From positions 78,798,177 through 78,862,176 of the forward strand of contig NC_080582.1 of NCBI RefSeq assembly GCF_029962835.1: a stretch of 64,000 bases of DNA. The letters are read 5' to 3'. The notes below the pieces were generated by a model, which was not told where the DNA came from, ran no database searches, and saw only the letters and a list, made by a program, of their open reading frames with translations. The DNA is from Magnolia sinica. Its lineage: Eukaryota > Streptophyta > Magnoliopsida > Magnoliales > Magnoliaceae. The position numbers and the translations under genes were made by a program. Shown here piece after piece: positions 10,332 to 24,160 of the stretch. Position 1 is the first letter of the stretch. Each line of letters begins with the position of its first letter.

Positions 10332-13300
10332 TGTAACGCCCTGAAATTCGAGGGTCAAGCATGACTCAGCTCCCGAGTTTCAAAACGTCACTTATGCAAT
10401 ATAATTAATGATGGATGTATGTTGTCTGTATGAGTGCATAAAACATGGAATAGAGTAAGCCAAACTGCAACATAATCCAGAGATAAGTGAAAAAAGCAAG
10501 CGGAAGACTTAAAGAAATATATGTGTACATGTGTAAGTCCCTGTGATATGTATGCCTTGCTAGGTTATAATTACAAGTGTTTATATTCAAAATACAAGTA
10601 TCAAAATGAAATTCATCTATTCCCAAAAGAAAACCCAGAATCCCCGTCGATCAGGACATGACTCACATGAACTCGCCTGAGAACTGCATAATAGAAAATG
10701 CGTCCTCATCATCCTCGAACTCCTGCTCTGCCTCAGGGGTCGCGTCATCATTTGCATCTAAGACAGAGTCTGGTTGGTGTTGAAATACCTTCCTAGAATG
10801 TGGGAGTGAGTGATCAACTCAGTAGAACTATACAGTAAAAGTTAACATGATATCAATTCAATCAAGCAGTAATGATAAGGCAATACAATTAAATACGTCT
10901 AAAGTACTCTTGTTAATGCAAGGATGTATGTATAAATGATGCATGTCCTCGCCTGCACTCCCTCAGCGTCTTCATCTTACGTTACGCATGACAACCTCCC
11001 GCATTGCCAACAACTCCTATGCACATGCAATGCGATGCATGAACATGATTACCAAGTTGTTATTAGTCCTTTTCATACAGCAGGATTTGGGAAGCTAAGG
11101 TTCCTTCCTCATATCAACTTCCACACAGTGATCCATTCTAGGGTCGTCAGTCCTAGGCCATCTCATACGATAATATGGTTCTAGGTCGTTGCAAAGGGCT
11201 CCTCACCAATCAATGCACGCCTATCATACCTTAGCTACTACTCTAAGGCTCGTCGCCTTAATGCAGTATTAAGGTATGCTCGAGGTCACTACAAATGGCT
11301 CGTCACCAATCAATGTAGACCGACAGCGCGAATATAGTGTCCCATACCACCATAATCGGCTCACGAGTCTGGTGTGCTCACTAGTCACTATGGGGAGGTT
11401 CGTCACCTCAGCGTAGGCCGACAGCTCGACCACGGTATCCCATACCACCATGTCCGGCTCATAAGTCTTAGCGGATCAAGGTACAACGGTTAACGGAATT
11501 TCATCAGTAAGTTTGGTACCCTAGATTCAAACAATAGCGTTCATACATGGTTAACATACATCGGGACAATCGGGTTACTTGACGAACTCGACTAGTACGA
11601 GCGCATGTTGAGTTGAACGACATAGAGTGCGCAAACACTCCGTGTGGCCAAACCACTGCCGACAACCCTAATACGACTCGGGTTCGTCAAATACGTCCTA
11701 CGTGGCGAAAGCAGCCTCGGCCACGAGCTCACGATCGATTACCAATTTCCTGGACTATCTCATAGTCCCAAACAGATTCAATTATCACAGATATTCATAG
11801 TAACAATTTAGAACAGTAATGGAACAACAATTCAACTCATACAGTATGTGAGCATTTGAAGAATATCAACTTAACATGGATTTCAACATAAGTAGTGCTT
11901 GAACTTAAATAACAAAGAGTGTAAATAGACTGTAGGAAATCATACACACCAGTAAGAGAGTTAAGAATCTCTTCTCAACGCCCGTAAATAGGATAATATA
12001 TTACACATTAGACCATTCAAACATTTCTACAAACACTTAGACTACATATTCCAACATATATGACATATGTTGGTGATAATGCACATTTGGACAATTCCTT
12101 TTGCCAAGGAGTTTACACACATACAACTAGCACAAGTACACGACAAATAATCATGGCAAACACATGTTCGTATTTTATACGTATACGATACTTTCTACAT
12201 ACACATAGAATACACAAATCTCAACATAACTCATATATATCAGGAACGCAATATAAACATCGCATTTGGCATGTGAAATTACACCCACAACAATAATAAA
12301 TCATTATCTGACATTGAAAGCCTTGAAAACCATAACCTATACGAATATAGTTCGCATCTTAAACCAGAAAAAGCGCAACGAACTGATTCAGACGATAAGT
12401 CTTTGTCAACGGCGACTAGATAACCTAAGGCATGAATAGAAATGAGCTACATCAACACATAGACTATTCTAAGCTCTAAAACAGATTAGGGTTTGATTAA
12501 CTTACCCAAGAATGAACTTAGAATCGTCGGAATAATGATTCAGAAGTGACGGTTTAGGGATGTTGGGAAACAAGAAAGAATCTCAAGAGGATTCACCAAC
12601 TTCTCTCTCACTTACTCTCTCTTTTCCTCTCTCTCTCTTAGCTAGGGTTTAGAAAATTCGTATGGAATAGAGAGTGAGGGTTTTAAGGTCTTTATATGGG
12701 CCTAATATTGATGAAAATAGCCCTAGGGCCAAGGTATACTTAGGTTATAACAAAATCAGGCCTCTCTCGATCCAACGGAGCACTTCCGGTGGTCCTCTTT
12801 CCACGTGCGATCGGACTTAAGCTCACTGACCATGGATCTAGGTCAGACTGAGTTTTCGTACCGATCGGATTTACAGATCAGCCGTGGCGGACCAATCTCC
12901 ATTCAACGGTCACCGAAACTCGATCAGGTCCACAAGCACTATGACATGCCTGGGCCATCTACCCTGATCCGAGGGTGAAATTGGGTAAGAATCCAATGAT
13001 CAGATTGCTTAAAATCGTCGCGCAAGCGACACAACTCAGAATTCATAAATGATCTTTAATTCTCACCATTCTCACACTCTGTACTCCGGCCTCAATTAAA
13101 TTGACTCAGGACATCATCTAGACTTGATTTCTGAGGTGATGGTCAAGCCCAACAAGGTGACCATAACTGTCTAAGATCATCGCTATCGGACTTTCGACGC
13201 GTGGTCCAGGTCTGATCCAAAGATTCTAAAAATTTTCGAGAGCAACTAGATTTAGCGTTGAATCTTAGATTTCAGAGTAACATAGCACTAACGATTCTAC

Positions 13301-13446
13301 AGGTTTTGAGTCCTGTAGATCAAATTTAAAGTGATTGATGATAATTTCACAAGCAATCGAGTTTAGCGCTAATGAACCCACATATAACTTCTAAAGAATT
13401 TGAGGTAGTACTCAGGTCTTAGCACGAAATTTTCCGGGTCAATACA
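10332..13446 (-). repeat. 3' LTR of the Tekay-like element
   Basis: 3115 bp, matching 20549-23663 along its whole length. It contains a TATATAAAG-like promoter box (near 12690-12705, minus strand) followed by a purine-rich leader. The internal sequence next to it has an AAGGGGGG run on the minus strand, a fitting polypurine tract. Confidence 0.92.
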
Positions 13447-16400
13447 ATGTACCCCCCTTAAAAAAAAAATTTGTCCTCGAAATTCGTACCTTCTCATACT
13501 CCTCAAGGATCTGAGGGTAGCTCTTTCTGACCTCAGCTTCAGTTTTCCAAGTAACCTCTTCTTCACTATGATGCGTCCATAGTACTTTCACAAGAGGGAT
13601 GACCTTGCTACGCAATACCTGCTCCTTCCTGTCTAGGATACGCGTCGGTCGCAGTACATATGTGGCATCCTCGTTCAACTGCACCTACTCCCAACTGATA
13701 ATATGCGAAGGATCAGGAACGTACTTCTTTAGCATAGAAACATGAAATACGTTATGCACGCCCGCAAGAGGTGTAGACAAGGCAAAGTGGTATGCTACCG
13801 CTCCCACTCGATCCAGTATTTGAAATGGACCAATAAATCTCGGCGTGAGCTTTCCCTTCTTACCAAACCGCAGAACTCCCTTCATAGGGGAAACCTTAAG
13901 AAATACATGGTCTCTAACCTCAAACTCAAGCGGTCGCCACCTCGTATCAGCGTAACTCTTCTGCCTGCTCTGAGCTGTCAGAAGTCGACGTCGAATAATG
14001 TCAACTTTCTCTGAAGTCGCCTGCACCAACTCTGGGCCAATCAAACTACGCTCGCCAACTTCTACCCAGCAATACGGTGCTCTACACGGGCGACCATACA
14101 ACGCCTCATAGGGATCCATGCCGATACTCGCCTGGAAGCTATTGTTATACACGAACTCTGCATAAGGGAGACAATCATCCCAACTGTCCTTGAAATCCAA
14201 AACACAAGCTCGCAACATGTCTTCCAGAATCTGATTCACACGTTCTGTCTGCCCATCTATCTGCGGATGAAACATGGTGCTGAACTTCAATTTCACACCC
14301 ATCGCTTCCTGGATACGAGTCCAGAAGATAGATGTGAATAGCGTGTCTCTGTCAGACACAATCTCCAAGGGAACTCCGTGCAGACTTACAATCTCCTTGA
14401 TGTACAACCTAGTCAACTCGTCTGCAGAGTTTGTGACTCTGATCGGTAAGAAATGAGCCGACTTCGTCAATTGGTCGACGATCACCCAAATAGAGTCATG
14501 TCTCATCCTCGTTCTCTGTAGCCCTGAAATAAAATCCATAGAGATGAAGTCCCACTTCCATTCTGCTATGGGCATGGGCTGAAGCAGTCCAAGAGGTCGG
14601 CAATGCTCTGTCTTAACCTGCTGGCACGTTAGACAACGAGATACAAACTCAGCAATGTGAACCTTCATGTTGTCCCACCAATAGGATCTTCTCATATCTT
14701 GATACATCTTCGTGCTACCTGGATGCATCGCAAGCTTAGAATTATGGGCTGACTCGAGAACCTCCCGTCTCAAGTCAGGAATGTCGGGGACACATAACCG
14801 GCCACGAAATCGTAGGCTCCCATCTGAACCAACACTCCACTCGGAGTCCTCATCTGTACCAACCCACTCTCTCATCTTCGCCAAAAGCTCATTATCTGCC
14901 TGAGCGGCAATGATCATCTCGTCAATGAGGGGCTGTACACGAATGTGTGCGATAACCTCATAGGGCTCTTCCACCGTAAGTTTCTGCTCAAAGTCTCGCA
15001 CAAACTCCGCAAACTCTATAGCCTTCTTGCGACTCAACGCGTCTACCACAAGGTTCGCCTTGCCAGGATGGTAAGAGACATCGAACTTAAAGTCTTTCCA
15101 TGTTTTCATCTATCGGCGTTGCCTCATATTTAAGTCACGCTGCGTGAAAATATACTTAAGGCTTTTGTGGTCGCAAAAGAGCTCGAACTCCTCTCCATAG
15201 AGGTAATGTCTCCAGAGCTTTAATGCGAAAATAACAGCTGCCAATTCCAGGTCGTGTGTAGGATAATTCTCTTCATGTTTCCTCAACTGTCTCGAGGCAT
15301 ATGCAATCACCCTGTCTTTCTGCATAAGGACACAACCTAGACCAACGCGAGAGGCGTCAGTATATATCGTATACCTAACCCCTTGCTCTGGCAATACTAG
15401 CACAGGGGCGGACGTCAACTTGTCCTTCAACTCCTGAAAAGCTATCTCTGCCTTCTCATTCCAAGCAAACTTCAAGTCTTTCCGTGTCAACTGAGACAAC
15501 GGTCTGGCTATCTTCGAGAAGTCGCGTATGAAACGTCGATAGTAGCCTGCTAGACCTAGAAAGATTCTCACCTCAGTAACCGAATCAGGATACTTCCAGT
15601 CCTGAACTGCAGCTACCTTAGCGAGGTCGACAGCTATCCCTTCCTTGGACACCACATGTCTTAGGAACTTGACTTCCTCCTTCCAGAAATCACATTTCTT
15701 GAACTGCACAAAAAGCTGATTCTTCCTGAGAGTATCCAAAACCGCTCTTAAGTGCTCCTTGTGCTCTTCCTGACTCGCAAAGTATATCAAAATGTCATTG
15801 ATAAAGACAATGACGAATCGGAACAAAAATGCCCGAAACACCCTGTTCATCAGATCCATGAACACGGCCGATGCGTTCGTAAGACCGAACGACATCACAA
15901 GAAACTCATAATGGCTGAAACTAGTCCTGAAAGCGGTCTTCTGCACATCCTCATTCTTGACGCGCAACTGATGATACCCTGACTGCAGATCAACCTTCGA
16001 AAAGTACCGTGCGCCCTTCAACTGATCAAATAGATCATCGATCCTAGGCAAAGGATACTTATTCTTCACAGTCACCTGATTCAACCTGCGATAATCTGTA
16101 CATAATCGCAAAGAACCATCCTTCTTCTTAACAAACAGAACAGGTGCTCCCCAAGGAGACACACTAGGTCGAATAAAACCCAAATTCAACAAGCCATCTA
16201 TCTGCTTCCTCAATTCCTCCATTTCACTCAAAGGCATGTGATAGGTGGGCAAAGAAATGGGTGTCGCACCAGGCATGAGATCGATAGTAAAATCAATCTC
16301 GCGCTAAGGGGGTAATCCAGGAATTGACTCAAACACATCTTCAAACTCTCGAACTTCTGGCATACTTTCAAACGCTGAACCAGCAATACTCTCCAACAGA

Positions 16401-18135
16401 GAAGTATAATAACTAAGACGAAAAGGGTAACTGACCTGAACTGGGAAAGTAACTATCTCGCCCTCAGGTTCATGAATTATCACCAACCTAGCTTCATAAT
16501 CAATCTCTGCTCGCATCTTCGTATGCCAATCCATACCCAAATAACATCGTAATGGTATAGAGGTGCGACAAAAAGATCAACAAGAATCGATCTGCTCCCT
16601 AGATCAATCAAACAACCCATACAATGCTTGTTCATATCAGAGGAGATCCCTGTAGCGGTAGTGAGCGTCACTCCCTTCATAGTAACAGTGCCCAAACTTA
16701 AGCGTCTAACTGCCGCATACGATATAAGAGAGGTAGTGGACCCTGTATCCACCAACAAAGAAACGGGAATACCTTGGATGTAAGCTGTAACCTCAAAGGA
16801 TCTCGGTACCAAGTCAGCCACAGGCGCTTCAGCTAAAAGCGCGTGAACTCGAGCCTGCTGCTAGCGATTCGGCGAAGAAACCATGGGCCGCTAAGGTGGT
16901 TGAAGCGAGGCACAGAAGGTCTGAAGGATGGGTGAGCTAACGCTGACCGAAGAAGTAGAGGTGATATAACCTGAAGCATCGGACGGTTGATCCTCTGCGG
17001 TGGAGTAAATCCAATATCCCGCATTCGCGAAAAGCAATTGAGATCCGAATACCCAACCTTCCCACAGTACGAACAACGAAAGTCAGATCGCACCTGCCTA
17101 GCGGGCGGCGCTGGACGCCTAGGAGGAGAATCTGCCCACAGCCTCTTGCCGAGAAATGGTGCACTCGGAAAGTCAGGTCGTGGTCTGGGAACTATACGTG
17201 CTCGCATACGGGACGACCTGTCCCAGTCCTACTCAGCTCGCAGGGACATGCTCACCAACTCCACATAAGAAGATATGTTAGCACAGCACATCTTCGATCG
17301 GATCTCAGGCCTCAACCCCTCAGAAAAATGCCCCATCCGCATCGGCTGATCACCTAGAAGCAAAGGAGCATACCGACCCAGCTTAGTAAACCGGTTCTCA
17401 TACTCAGTCACCGACATCCCTCCCTGACGAAGGCGAAGGAACTCACTCTCCTTCTCGTGTCGGTAAGTGACCGAAAAATACTTCTCGTGGAAGCGTGCCT
17501 CAAACGCCTACCACGTCCACACAAACCCCTTCGCAACAGTGCGGAGAACACTGTCCCACCATAAACTGGCCTCCTTCTAAAACATGAAGGAGGCAAGCTC
17601 GACCTGCTCAACCTCTGAACAGTGAAGCGGTCTCAGTATCTTAAAGATGCGGTCAATCCAGTACTTGGCCTCCTCGGGTCTATGAGAACCCGCAAATGTG
17701 GGAGGTCGTAGCCGCTGGAATCGCTCGAATGTGCCGCTAGCACTAGCATTCCCAGATGGGTGCATAGGTGAAGCAGGTGGAGTCGCCCCCATCGACTGAG
17801 TAAAGATGCCAGCCATGGAAGACAGAAACTGCTACTGCTGCTGCTGGTACTGCTGCATCAACAGCATCATCTGCTCAAACCTATCAAGAGGCGGAGTGGA
17901 TGAAGATGCATATGGCGTCGACGCAGATGCACGGTTGGCTCAGGAACCAAAGGCGTGACTGGAGGAGCCATGGTGGAATCACAGGAGTCGGCCCAGCAGC
18001 GGGGCCAGTAGCTGGCTGAGAGTCTGGCCCAGCACCAAAATGAGACGGGCCCAACTGCAGATCCGTCTGGCTATCACCTAGGGGAGAAACCCCGACAAGC
18101 GACTCGCCCAAAAAGAGACGGGTCGAAGTCTTCAA
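13439..18135 (-). pseudogene. gag-pol region of the Tekay-like element (fossil)
   Basis: The parts lie in the chromovirus order gag, protease, reverse transcriptase/RNase H, integrase, chromodomain. Visible marks include a gag core (PPTFAGSHRPEEAKYWIDRI), a CCHC-type knuckle around CSYCGKVGYSDLNC, the protease motif LLVDTGST, the RT start [14 protein letters not shown] and an RT active-site region, RNase [12 protein letters not shown], integrase HPGSTKMYQDMRRSYWW and the tail FHVSMLKKYVPDP. A chromodomain-like segment (RILDRKEQVLRSKVIPLVKV) follows. Chromodomains of this type guide integration to heterochromatin. The reading frame is interrupted several times; not functional as it stands. Confidence 0.9.
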
Positions 18136-18987
18136 ACCCTTAGGAGGTATACCCTACATTCAAAAGAGGATGCAACCTGTGAGATTCAACATCCACATAA
18201 TCCACCCACACAGCATTTACATCACAACTTCAAAGATAAACAACATGCATTTCATTTAACAAAATTATCGCAATATAAGAAGTGCAGCATTACATGGATC
18301 GCGACAGAGAAAGCATGTGAGCTAAAACATCTAAGGCTTCAAACAACAAACAACTTCTAAACTACTACGCCTACAACGGCTACACACAATAACAAACAAC
18401 AAACAGAGCAAAGGACGACTACAACTGCAACTACTCGTCAGAATCAGGAGATGGAGGTGGGGCACCCTTATCTTACAGATAACACAGGATAGACTTCAGA
18501 GTTCGAGACATCTTTTTGAATTTATGCTTCACGAGGCCTCGAAGATACATAATATCCTGGCATAAAACAGCCTGACCTTCCTCAAGCTGAGCTATCTGGG
18601 CATCCCTAGTGGCCTGATCTGCTCCCTACTCTGGTGCCGCAGGAGGAGAACTCTCACTCATGTCCTGGGCCTCCACTTCTTCCTCATCCTGCTCTTCTTC
18701 TTCTTCTATCTCTACTCCACCTTTGCCATAACTCTCTTCCTCATCGTTCTCAGTCTCATCCTCACTTTCTGAGGCCTGTCGTCGACGAGGCCCAATGTCC
18801 ATCTGATTAAGGGTCGTCTCATTAATGTAGCGAACAGGTACCGGCTTTTCCGCCCCAAGCCTGAAGCCAAACTCATGTGCAAGCTTATAAATGAGTCAGC
18901 CAAATGGGAGCGATTCGGTCCTCCTATTCGAACGAGCGATAAGGACAATCTGACGCAAGATGTACAATGGCACACAAAGCTCTCTCC

Positions 18988-19722
18988 TTACCCCACCTGA
19001 TATAGGAAATCTACCATCAGGCGCGTACACTCGCTGCGGTTGCTCCACCTTTGATAAACATTGAATGTGCACATGTGGTGAAGCAAGCAGAAGTCGTCCG
19101 TCATGTTGGTAGCTAGAAGGCTTCTTTTAGGCTGCCATTCGACCAGACGACCACACAGGAACCGCCTGCGGCGATCCCTCTCGCGCTCACTACTTAGATT
19201 CTTCTCACTGACATGCACCTCACTAAGTGGCACATTCAGGAGTCGGGATATCAAAGCGACATTGATCGTGGCCTCCCGATCTCTCCCGCAAGGGATCTTG
19301 AACTGCAAAGGCTCTAGCGACGGTTCCTGAATGAGGGCATAAAAAGCTTGTACAGTACTCACATTAGCGCGATATTCACCCTCAAACAAGGGACACCAAC
19401 CGGCCCCTTTCAGGTGCTCCAACAAGAGAAATTCGTAAAATAGTCGCGGATCTACATGAGCTTCAAAAAGGACCCTACGGCCTTCATAAACTCCATGAGA
19501 TAGCTCCGCCAATAAGGTTCTTCCAACGGGAGCTTGAGAATCGAGGTCCTGCTTGGTCTGAAACTCTCGCGTGGCGGCCGTGCTCGCAGCGGCACCTCTC
19601 GTCTTCCACGCACGAGTTGGGCGGCTAGGCCCGGCTTCATCAACGGGTGCTCTCTTCTTCCCCATCAAAGAGAGAATGGAGGAGATGAAAAATATAGCCG
19701 TCACAAACTCAAATAGAGCCAT
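18988..19722 (-). CDS. Extra sense ORF upstream of gag in the Tekay-like element
   Basis: A 244-codon open frame between the primer site and gag, in the same direction as gag-pol. The basic N-terminus has GKKRAPVDEAGPSRPTR. The core carries the blocks RVLFEAHVDPRLFYEFLLLE, EYRANVSTVQAFYALIQ and TINVALISRLLNVPLSEVHV. The pattern (a FYA block, then I(N/S)xxLxVP) resembles the putative plant transposon protein domain of ORF1 in Tat/Ogre elements; this is recognition by eye, not a search result. Downstream in the same direction, about 18620-18780, lies an acidic Glu-rich stretch. The function is unknown, and I do not know it as a usual part of Tekay elements. It is part of a fossil element. Confidence 0.5.
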   Translation of the reverse strand: MALFEFVTAIFFISSILSLMGKKRAPVDEAGPSRPTRAWKTRGAAASTAATREFQTKQDLDSQAPVGRTLLAELSHGVYEGRRVLFEAHVDPRLFYEFLLLEHLKGAGWCPLFEGEYRANVSTVQAFYALIQEPSLEPLQFKIPCGRDREATINVALISRLLNVPLSEVHVSEKNLSSERERDRRRRFLCGRLVEWQPKRSLLATNMTDDFCLLHHMCTFNVYQRWSNRSECTRLMVDFLYQVG

Positions 19723-20533
19723 GGAAAATGAGAGAAAAGAGAGAAATTAGAAGAATGGTGAGGCTTCCACCAACTTGAGATCCCAAAGAAGGATTTGAGT
19801 GCTCAAATGAAAAGGAAAGAGAGGAAAAACAGCAATGAAGATGGAGTTTTGAGATGGTAGGATAGGGATGCACGAAAATGAAGAAAGGAAAGGTTTGGAA
19901 AGTTGTTTTTGTGGGGTTTTGAGGGAGATTTCAAGAAAAAGAAAGCTTGGAGGGTGAGTTTGTGATGGAATGAAGGTTTAGAAGGGGTTAAAATTGAGCA
20001 ACCCTAAATAAGTGGGCCACACAAGACCCCATGAGTGTCGGCCTGAGCCAGCCCGCCCGGCCTGGCCCGCTGGGCGGCGAGGGCTCGCCGAACCGGCGAG
20101 GTCATCGCCGGTCTCTGGAACTTCCGGCGATGACTCGCCATTTGGGCGAGGTCCTCCTGGCCCTTAGGTTGAAAAATGGTGTGGGTCCCCCTGGAATTGC
20201 CCCGATTGGGCCCTTAATCCAGTTCGACGCTTATCGGGCCACTCTGATTAGGATCTGATACAAATGCAGGTTTACAGACATTTTAATGACTAGGATGGGA
20301 TGATATACCATCTAAATTCGTCAATGGACGGTCTAGAAGAGATTTGGGGTTGCTGTGTGTGATCAGGAGTGTGCACAAACTCGATCTCGGCGATCGTTTT
20401 CAGTAAACTTTTGCCGATAGAAGCAACAGGAAACACTACACAGATTCTAAAATAAAATCGTACCCTCCTACACTAAGGTGGCTACAGCGTGCGGTGTGTG
20501 ACCATAACCCAGGTCCGGTTTAATCCAAATCAT

Positions 20534-20545
20534 GCTCTGATACCA
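20534..20545 (-). promoter_or_regulatory. Primer binding site (initiator tRNA-Met)
   Basis: On the minus strand TGGTATCAGAGC lies three bases inside the 5' LTR. It is the standard plant primer site complementary to the 3' end of initiator tRNA-Met, and it fixes the orientation of the element. Confidence 0.9.
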
Positions 20546-20548
20546 ACT

Positions 20549-23500
20549 TGTAACGCCCTAAAATTTGGGGGTCGAGCATGACTCAGCTCCCGAGTTTCAA
20601 AACATCACTTATGCAACATAATTAATGATGGATGTATGTTGTCTATATGAGTGGATAAAACATGGAATAGATTAAGCCAAACTGCAACATAATCCAGGGA
20701 TAAGTGAAAAACGCAAGCGGAAGACTTAAAGAAATATATGTGTACATGTGTAAGTCCCTGTGATATGTATGCCCTGCTAGGTTATAATTACAAGTGTTTA
20801 TATTCAAAATACAAGTATCAAAATGAAATTTATCCATTCGTAAAAGAAAACCCAGAATCCCTGTCGATCAGGACATGACTCATATGAACCCGCCTGAGAA
20901 CTGCATAATAAAAAATGCGTCATCATCATCCTCAAACTCCTGCTCTGCCTCAGGGGTCGCGTCATCATCTGCATCTAAGACAGAGTCTGGTTGGTGTTAA
21001 AACACCGTCCCAGAATGTGGGAGTGAGTGATCAATTCAGTGGAACTATACAGTAAAAGTTACCATGATATCAATTCAATCAAGCAGTAATGATAAGACAA
21101 TACAATTAAACACATCTAAAGTACTCTTGTTAATGCAAGGATGTATGTATAAATGATGCATGTCCTCGCCTGCACTCCCTCAGCGTCTTCATCTTACGTT
21201 ACGTATGACAACCTCCCGCAGTGCCAACAACTCCTACGCACATGCAATGCGGTGCATGAACATGATTACCAAGTTGTTATTAGTCCTTTTCATACAGCAG
21301 GATTTGAAAAGCTAAGGTACCTTCCTCATATCAACTTCCACATAGTGATCCATTCTAGGGTCGTCAGTCCTAGGCCTTCTCATACGATAATATGGTTCTA
21401 GGTCGCTGCAAAGGGCTCGTCACCAATCAATGCACGCCGATCATACCTTAGCTACTACTCTAAGGCTCGTCGCCTTAATGCAGTATCAAGGTATGCTCGA
21501 GGTCATTACAAAGGGCTTGTCACCAATCAATGTAGACCGACAGCGTGAATATAGTGTCCCATACCACCATAATCGGCTCACGAGTCTGGTGTACTCACTG
21601 GTCACTATGGGGAGGTTCGTCACCCCAGCGTAGGCCGACAGCTCGACCATGGTGTCTCATACCATCATGTCCGTCTCATGAGTCTTAGCGGATCAAAGTA
21701 TCACGGTTAACGGGATTTCATCGGTAAGTTTGGTACCCTAGATTCAAACAATAACGTCCATACATGGTTAACATACATCGGGACAATCGGGTTACTTGAC
21801 GAACTCGACTAGTACGAGCGCACGTTGAGTTGAACGACATAGAGTGCGCAAACACTCCGTGTGGCCAAACCACTGCCGACAACCCTAATACGACTCGGGT
21901 TCGTCAAATACGTCCTACGTGGCGAAAGCAGCCTCAGCCATGAGCTCACGGTCGATTACCGATTTCCTGGACTATCTCATAGTCCCAAACAGATTCAATT
22001 ATCACAGATATTCATAGTAACAATTTAGAACAGTAATGGAACAACAATTCAACTCATACAGTATGTGAGCATTTGAAGAATATCAACTTAACATGGATTT
22101 CAACATAAGTAGTGCTTGAACTTAAATAACAAAGAGTGTAAATAGACTGTAGGAAATCATACACACCAGTAAGAGAGTTGAGAATCTCTTCTCAACGCCC
22201 GTAAATAGGATAATGTATTACACATTAGACCATTCAAACATTTCTACAAACACTTAACTACATATTCCAACATATATGACATATGTTGGGGATAATGCAC
22301 ATTTGGACAATTCCTTTTGCCAAGGAGTTGAACACATACAACTAGCACGAGTACACGACAAATAATCATGGCAAACACATGTTCGTATTTTATACGTATA
22401 CGATACTTTCTATATACACATAGAATACACAAATCTCAACATAACTCATATATATCAGGAACGCAATATAAACATCACATTTGGCATGTGAAATTACACC
22501 CACAACAATAATAAATCATTATCTGACATTGAAAGCCTTGAAAACCATAACCTATACGAATATAGTCTGCACCTTAAACCAGAAAAAGCGCACCAAACTG
22601 ATTCAGCCAATAAGTCTTCGTCAACGGCGACTAGATAACCTAAGGCATGAATAGAAATGAGCTCCATCAACACATAGACTATCCTAAGCTCTAACAAAGA
22701 TTAGAGTTTGATTAACTTACCCAAGAATGAACTTAGAATCGCCAGAATAACGATTCAGAAGTGACGGTTTAGGGATGCAGGGAAACAAGAAAGAATCTCA
22801 AGAGGATTCACCAACTTCTCTCTTACTTACTCTCTCTTTTCCTCTCTCTCTCTCTTAGATAGGGTTTAGGAAATTCGTATGGAATAGAGAGTGAAGGTTT
22901 TAAGGTCTTTATATAGGCCTAATATTGATGAAAATAGCCCCAGGCCCAAGATATACTTAGGTTATAACCAAATCAGGCCTCTCTCGATCCAACGGAGCAC
23001 TTCTGGTAGTCCTCTTTCCACGTGCGGTCGTACTTAAGCTCACTGACCATGGATTTAGGTCAGACTGAGTTTTCGTACCGATCGGATTTACAGATCAGCC
23101 GTGGCGGACCAATTTCCATTCAACGGTCACCGAAACTCGATCAGGTCCACAAGCACTATGACATGCCTGGGCCATCTACCCTGATCTGAGGGTGAAATTG
23201 GGTCAGAATCCAACGGTAAGATTGCTTAAAATCGTCGCGCAAGCGACACGACTCAGATTTCATAAATGATCTTTAATTCTCACCGTTCTCACACTTTGTA
23301 CTCCGGCCTCAATTAAATCGACTCAGGACATCATCTGGACTTGATTTCTGAGGTGATGGTCAAGCCCAACAAGGTGACCATAACTGTCTAAGATCATCGC
23401 TATCAGACTTTCGACGCGCAGTCCAGGTCCAATCCAAAGATTTCAAAAAATTTCGAGAGCAACTGGATTTAGCATTGAATCCCAGATTTTAGAGTAATAT

Positions 23501-23663
23501 AGCGCTAACGATTCTACAGGTTTTGAGTCCTGCAGATCAAATTTAAAGTGATTGATGCTAATTTCACAAGCAATCGAGTTTAGCGCTAATGAACCCACAT
23601 ATAACTTCTAAAGAATTTGAGGTAGTACTCAGGTCTTAGCACAAAATTTTTCGGGTCATTACA
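20549..23663 (-). repeat. 5' LTR of the Tekay-like element
   Basis: 3115 bp, partner of 10332-13446. A TATATAAA box at 22908-22915 (minus strand) is followed by a GA-rich leader, the presumed retroelement promoter. Most differences between the two LTRs that I read are transitions. Confidence 0.92.
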
Positions 23664-23814
23664 TCTTGCCACCTGTGTGCCTTGGTAATGGCCTATCCAT
23701 TCTCATAGTTGTTCATAGGGTACAATTTTAGCCGTACATGTGTCTTACTCGGGTCCAACTAAAGTTAATGGGTGGGATCTAATCTCGTTCAAAGTAGGTT
23801 ATCTATAGGAGATC

Positions 23815-24160
23815 CAAATCTTAGGTGGACCATACTTAAAAGGAAACAGTGGTAAACGACCATTGAAAACTCGCCGAGGCCCATGAAAGTTTTGGATCAA
23901 GCTGATGTTTGTGTGGTCTCTTCATCCAGGTCTTTGTGATCTTTTCAACAGGTTGCATGGCAAATAAATATTCCAGTGGGCCCTAAGAAGTTTTTAATGG
24001 TGTGGATTCAATCACTACTGTTCCCTGTGGTATGGTCCACTTAAAATTTGGATCTACTTCATTTTTGGGATAATGCTCTAAAATGAGCTATCAAAATAGA
24101 TGGACGATGTGGATCTATGGAATATACATCACAGTGGACCCCACAGTTGGGGATCCATCC
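23815..24160. mobile_element. Foldback MITE, copy B (ends unclear)
   Basis: The arms AGATCCAAAT(...)AGGTGGACCATAC and GTATGGTCCACTT(...)ATTTGGATCT pair in reverse complement, and the centre has the family text TTTTGGATCAAGCTGATGTT shared with copies A, C and D. Terminal repeats and a target duplication could not be defined. Confidence 0.6.

Larger units (their letters stand above)
10332..23663 (-). mobile_element. Full-length Ty3/Gypsy chromovirus (Tekay/Del-like), broken
   Basis: A 13.3-kb element flanked by a perfect 5-bp target duplication TCTTG (10327-10331 and 23664-23668). Two 3.1-kb LTRs (10332-13446 and 20549-23663), in element sense TGTAATGACCC...GGGCGTTACA, bound the internal region. 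The primer site complementary to initiator tRNA-Met lies beside the right LTR, so the right LTR is the 5' one and the element reads on the minus strand. Parts in order: an extra ORF near 18.6-19.7 kb, gag with a CCHC knuckle (16.8-18.1 kb), protease (LLVDTGST, 16.5-16.8 kb), reverse transcriptase and RNase H (15.1-16.3 kb), integrase (13.7-15.1 kb) and a C-terminal chromodomain (13.4-13.7 kb). It is a fossil with several breaks in its coding region. The LTRs differ by roughly 4-6 % where sampled by eye (11 differences in the first ~185 bp), so it is not recent. Confidence 0.95.
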
